Shown here piece by piece: positions 61,051-64,000 of a stretch of DNA of 64,000 bases. The position numbers and the translations under genes are program-made. The stretch's first letter is position 1. Each line of letters opens with the position of its first letter. This DNA comes from Actinomycetospora corticicola (lineage in GTDB: Bacteria > Actinomycetota > Actinomycetes > Mycobacteriales > Pseudonocardiaceae), in contig NZ_JACCBN010000001.1 in assembly GCF_013409505.1 (NCBI RefSeq), positions 3,596,001 to 3,660,000 on the forward strand, in the 5' to 3' direction. The notes beneath the pieces were generated by a model, which was not told the origin of the DNA, did not search any database, and worked only from the letters and a program-made list of their open reading frames with translations.

Positions 61051-61067
61051 TAGTTTCACACTGTGAA
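61051..61067 (+). promoter_or_regulatory. IclR operator and -10 overlapping start codon
   Basis: TAGTTT (61051-61056) is a -10 six bases before GTG 61063, so the mRNA is probably leaderless. The palindrome TTCACA-C-TGTGAA (61055-61067) overlaps both the -10 and the GTG, a fitting site for autorepression. Confidence 0.6.
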
Positions 61068-61839
61068 CGAGCAGGTGGAGGTCGAGGAGGGGAACGGCTC
61101 CGACGGCCGGATTCGCGGGGCGGAGACCGCCCGTCGCACGCTGCGCCTGCTGGAGGCCCTGGCGGCCCATCAGCCCGTCGGGCTCGACGAGGTGGCCGGG
61201 CTGGTCGGGCTGAACAAGTCGACGGCCTACCGGCTCCTGCGGGTCCTGCAGGAGGAGGGCTACTGCGAACGGCTCCCGCAGGGTGGCTACCGGTTGGGCG
61301 GCGCGGTCGCCTCGCTCGCGACGAGGACGACGGTGCCGGCGGCGAGGCTGGAGGCGATGCGGCCGGTGCTGCAGGAACTCGCCGAGAGCACGGCCGAGAC
61401 CGTCACCGTGCATCGTCGGGCCGGCGACGTCGTGGTGCTGAGCCTCGGGGTGGAGAGCGAGCAGCACGTGCTGCGCCAGGTGGTGCGGATCGGGGAGACC
61501 ACGCCCCTGACCCGGGGGTGTGCCGGGATCGCCATCCTCGCGTCGCTCCCGGCCGGGGACCGGGACGAGGTGGTCGAGCACGCGGGGTCCGAGGCGCGGG
61601 CGGTGCTGCGGACCCGGATCGCGGAGGCGCTCACCGACGGCTTCGCCGTCTCCCGGGCCGCCAACCACCCCGGCGTGCTCGGGATCGCGATGGCGGTCCC
61701 GGGGGCGGACGGGGCGGGCGCCGAGCTGAGCATCGCCGTCTCGGGCCCGGACAGCCGCTGGACCCGGGACCGGGCCGTGCAGCACGCCGAGCAGCTGCGT
61801 CGGTGCGCGCTACGCCTGGCCCACCTCAGCGGCGGGTAG
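61063..61839 (+). CDS. IclR-family transcriptional regulator
   Basis: 258 residues. Winged helix at 20-80 (RTLRLLEALAAHQPVGLDEV, AGLVGLNKSTAYRLLRVLQE, GYRLGGAVASLA), then the effector domain with RGCAGIAILASLPAGDRDEV and AVSRAANHPGVLGIAMAVPG. It converges on the isomerase-like genes at 61851-63628, 11 bases away, and is the obvious candidate to regulate them. The ligand would be an organic acid of that pathway (inference). Confidence 0.9.
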   Translation: MNEQVEVEEGNGSDGRIRGAETARRTLRLLEALAAHQPVGLDEVAGLVGLNKSTAYRLLRVLQEEGYCERLPQGGYRLGGAVASLATRTTVPAARLEAMRPVLQELAESTAETVTVHRRAGDVVVLSLGVESEQHVLRQVVRIGETTPLTRGCAGIAILASLPAGDRDEVVEHAGSEARAVLRTRIAEALTDGFAVSRAANHPGVLGIAMAVPGADGAGAELSIAVSGPDSRWTRDRAVQHAEQLRRCALRLAHLSGG

Positions 61840-61850
61840 CGAAGCACAGG

Positions 61851-62366
61851 TCAGCCCGCCGCCGCCTCGGCCGGCAGGTAGCCGTCCGCGACCAGCCGCG
61901 GCAGCAGGCCCCCGGCGGCGAGGATGTCGAGCACCAGCGCCGGCTGCGGCGCGGCGTCGATCCGCCGGTCCGCGACCCGGGCCCAGCCCTCGGCGAGGTC
62001 GACCGTGAGCTCGTCCCCCTCGGTGACGAGGTCGCGGATCCCCGGCACGGTCAGGGCGGGCATGCCGTTGTTGACGGCGTTGCGCAGGAAGAGCGAGTTG
62101 AACTCCTCCGCGATTAGGGCGGCGACCCCGAGGTGGCGCATCAGGGCGGCGACCGGGCGGCTGGAGCCGATCCCGAAGTTGCGCCCGGCCACCACGATGT
62201 CGCCCGGGGCGACCTCGTCGACCCACCCCGGACGCAGCGCGTAGAAGACGTGCCGGGCGGCCTCCGGGACGTCCAGCTTCATGGCATAGCCCGGATACAT
62301 GGCGTCGGTGTCGACGCTGTCCCCGACGACCCAGGTCCGGCCGGTGATCGTCCAACGGTCGCTCAT
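61851..62366 (-). CDS. Isopropylmalate-isomerase-like small subunit (LeuD type)
   Basis: 171 residues. Swivel-domain motifs [20 protein letters not shown] and [20 protein letters not shown], then [19 protein letters not shown]. The SSRPVA form, not SSREHA, marks the archaeal-like LeuD group that includes non-leucine enzymes such as 2,3-dimethylmalate dehydratase. ATG 62366 overlaps the large-subunit stop (ATGA). With the large subunit it would move a hydroxyl between neighbouring carbons of a 2-alkylmalate, through an unsaturated diacid. Confidence 0.88.
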   Translation of the reverse strand: MSDRWTITGRTWVVGDSVDTDAMYPGYAMKLDVPEAARHVFYALRPGWVDEVAPGDIVVAGRNFGIGSSRPVAALMRHLGVAALIAEEFNSLFLRNAVNNGMPALTVPGIRDLVTEGDELTVDLAEGWARVADRRIDAAPQPALVLDILAAGGLLPRLVADGYLPAEAAAG

Positions 62367-63628
62367 GCGGAGTACTCCCGGTCCAGGAGGGTGCGGGGGT
62401 CCACGGGACGCCCGACGACGGCGGAGGCGGCGACGGTGGCGCTCGAGCCCATGTAGATCTCGGCATCGGGGCTGCCCATCCGACCCCGGAAGTTGCGGGT
62501 CGACGCGGTCAGGCAGACCTCGCCCGCGCCGAGCAGCCCCATGTGGTAGCCGAAGCAGGCGCCGCAGGTGGAGTTGGTGACGACCGCCCCGGCGTCGACG
62601 AGGGTCCCGAGGTAGCCCAGCCGCAGGGCGTCGCGGTAGACCTGCTGCGAGGCGGGCGTGACGATGAGGCGGACACCCTCGGCGACGGTGCGCCCCTCGA
62701 GGATCTCGGCGGCGACCCGGAGGTCGTCGAGCTGGCCGTTGGCACACGACCCGATGAAGCACTGGTCGAGGCGGCGGGTCTCGATCTGCGAGATCGGCAC
62801 GGCGTTGCCGCTGACCGATCCGGGCCGGGCGACGTGCGGCTCCAGCGTGGAGAGGTCGACGGTGCGGACCGCGGCGTAGGTCGCGCCGGGATCGGGATCA
62901 GCGGGCTCGTACTCCCCCGGATCCGCGCCGTGCTCGGCGAGGAAGCGTCGGCAGACCTCGTCCGCGGGGAAGGTCGCGAAGTCCGCGGAGATCTCCGCGG
63001 CCTGGGTGGCGATCGTGCGCCGCTCGTTCATCGGCACGCTCGCCAGCCCGTCCCCGCCGAACTCGAGGTTGTGGTTGGTGGCGTCGCCCCAGGTCCCGGC
63101 GATGTGCAGGAAGACGTCCTTGCCGCCGACCCCGGACGGGAGTTCACCGACGAGCTCGTAGCGGATCGTGGGCCCCACGGTGAACCAGGTCCGGCCCGTG
63201 CACAGGACCGCGAGCACCTCGGCGGGCCCGATCCCGCGGGCCGCGGTGTTGTATGCCCCGGCCGCGCAGGTGTGGGAGTCCGTGCACGTCAGCACCTGCC
63301 CGGGCCGGGCCAGCGCGTTCTCCGCGATCACCTGGTGGCAGATGCCGTGGCGTCCGACGTCGAAGAACCGGCTGATGCCGAAGTCGCGGGCGAACCGTCG
63401 GGCCCGGGGACCGCCCTCGGCGTCCCGGATCGTCGGGGCGGGCACGGCGTGGTCGAGCACGATCGCCGTCCGCTCCGGGTCCGCGATCCTCAGCGGGGTG
63501 ACCCAGCGGGGGAACTGCAGGTCGATCAGGACGTTCATGTCCACCTCGGCGACGACGGTGTCGCCGGCGTGGACCTCCTCGAGCCCGGCGCTCCGGGCGA
63601 GGATCTTCTCGATCATGGTCATCGGCAC
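62363..63628 (-). CDS. Isopropylmalate-isomerase-like large subunit (LeuC/aconitase family)
   Basis: About 421 residues carrying the [4Fe-4S] cluster ligands: Cys in [13 protein letters not shown], and two in [13 protein letters not shown]. Other family segments: [20 protein letters not shown] near 132, [20 protein letters not shown] and [23 protein letters not shown] 63628 has GGAG seven bases upstream; ATG 63622 is nearly as good. The neighbouring lyase-type gene makes catabolism of an alkylmalate more likely than leucine synthesis. The substrate is not proven. Confidence 0.88.
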   Translation of the reverse strand: MPMTMIEKILARSAGLEEVHAGDTVVAEVDMNVLIDLQFPRWVTPLRIADPERTAIVLDHAVPAPTIRDAEGGPRARRFARDFGISRFFDVGRHGICHQVIAENALARPGQVLTCTDSHTCAAGAYNTAARGIGPAEVLAVLCTGRTWFTVGPTIRYELVGELPSGVGGKDVFLHIAGTWGDATNHNLEFGGDGLASVPMNERRTIATQAAEISADFATFPADEVCRRFLAEHGADPGEYEPADPDPGATYAAVRTVDLSTLEPHVARPGSVSGNAVPISQIETRRLDQCFIGSCANGQLDDLRVAAEILEGRTVAEGVRLIVTPASQQVYRDALRLGYLGTLVDAGAVVTNSTCGACFGYHMGLLGAGEVCLTASTRNFRGRMGSPDAEIYMGSSATVAASAVVGRPVDPRTLLDREYSA

Positions 63629-63639
63629 GGTCGTGCTCC

Positions 63640-64000
63640 TCAGCTGTAGCGCTTGTCCAGGTCGAGCCATGCGTCGAGGCCGACCAGACGGAAGAGGTGA
63701 GCAGGCCCGCCCACCCGCGACCCGACGGCGCCTCCCATCCCGGCGAGGGCAGCACCGGCGGCCTCGGCGACGGGACCGAGCAGGGCACCCGGGTAGATCG
63801 CGGCGGCGAAGCCGAGCCGCTCGAGCTCCGCGTCGTCGAGCACGGGCGTGAGCCCGCCGGGCACGACGTTGAACACCAACGGCACCCCGGACGCCCGGCC
63901 GACCTCGTCGGCGAGCCGTTCGATCTCGGCCTGCGTGCGCGGAGCCTCGACGAACACCGCGTCGGCGCCCTCGGCGGCGTACCGGCGCGCCCGTGCGATG
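63640..64000 (-). CDS. Isocitrate lyase/PEP mutase-superfamily lyase, 5' end outside window
   Basis: The last 120 codons of a TIM-barrel lyase: GADAVFVEAPRTQAEIERLA, GVPLVFNVVPGG, LERLGFAAAIYPGALLGPVA, ending AWLDLDKRYS. The active-site loop (KxCGH-type) lies in the missing part. Family members cleave methylisocitrate, 2,3-dimethylmalate, oxaloacetate or carboxyphosphonopyruvate. It is 11 bases before the isomerase large subunit and therefore in its operon; together they would isomerise and then cleave an alkylmalate to pyruvate or glyoxylate plus a short acid. Confidence 0.82.
   Translation of the reverse strand, partial: IARARRYAAEGADAVFVEAPRTQAEIERLADEVGRASGVPLVFNVVPGGLTPVLDDAELERLGFAAAIYPGALLGPVAEAAGAALAGMGGAVGSRVGGPAHLFRLVGLDAWLDLDKRYS

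Noticed and set aside
1-64000. tRNA genes, integrase or attachment site as sign of an island
   Set aside because: I looked for cloverleaf-like sequence, integrase motifs and flanking direct repeats and saw none, so no island boundary can be claimed.

Overview
High-GC actinomycete chromosome, most like a Pseudonocardia or close relative. This is inferred from the GC-rich codon use, the frequent GTG starts, the DUF222/HNH protein, an AfsR-type regulator and the dense set of TetR, IclR, AraC, MerR and PucR regulators. No rRNA, tRNA, CRISPR array or complete insertion sequence was seen. The window is mostly accessory catabolic DNA: small regulated gene sets separated by regulators and by several broken genes.

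Region 1 (1-17937) is a large catabolic locus. IclR and TetR regulators and an MHS-type importer flank a tightly overlapping operon (3120-11690). It encodes a PDR-type reductase, a Rieske oxygenase resembling carbazole 1,9a-dioxygenase, an alpha/beta hydrolase, a 46-residue membrane peptide, an M20-like protein with no metal ligands, a class III extradiol dioxygenase, a second hydrolase, a luciferase-like oxidoreductase and an MmgE/PrpD protein. A second operon (11773-17937) carries a GMC oxidoreductase, a [2Fe-2S] subunit, an unusual molybdopterin-FAD fusion protein and a hydrolase. The same palindrome, built on GTAC-N3-GTAC, lies before the importer, before operon 1 and before operon 2, which ties them into one probable regulon. 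The logic looks like ring dihydroxylation, meta-cleavage and hydrolysis, with a molybdenum hydroxylase and alcohol oxidase as side or upstream steps. The substrate is unknown.

Region 2 (17938-35328) is a patchwork. It has a junction where a TetR gene and a LysR gene both lost their DNA-binding ends, an SDR/MerR pair, a DUF222-HNH protein with a long Asp/Gly/Pro linker, an orphan gvpO, an SDR, a TetR/luciferase-like pair with a double palindrome, an MBL hydrolase, a flavoprotein dehydrogenase, a dehydrogenase fragment, two AraC paralogues, a STAS protein, a PucR regulator, an AI-2E-family permease, a stress protein and a PadR regulator.

Region 3 (35439-42307) is a CoA-ligase / three-subunit molybdenum dehydrogenase / crotonase operon. 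Its gene content matches 2-furoate degradation (HmfD, HmfA, HmfE, HmfB, HmfC); the iron-sulfur subunit is fused to a CoxG-like domain. A small monooxygenase, an epoxide hydrolase and a frameshifted, internally deleted MFS gene follow.

Region 4 (44841-56052) holds a phosphatase/kinase partner-switching pair, glutathione peroxidase, DedA, a TRIC-like channel, a lipoprotein and an AfsR/SARP-like ATPase regulator. Direct heptamer repeats with an 11-bp period precede that regulator and also a tautomerase-racemase operon, suggesting a small regulon.

Region 5 (56099-64000) has a truncated CGNR-type regulator, a DUF4232 protein with a frame problem, a DUF2236 oxygenase and TetR facing a linalool dehydratase/isomerase-like membrane protein preceded by a tiny membrane peptide. 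It ends with an IclR gene next to an isopropylmalate-isomerase-like pair and a PEP-mutase/isocitrate-lyase-like lyase that runs off the window.
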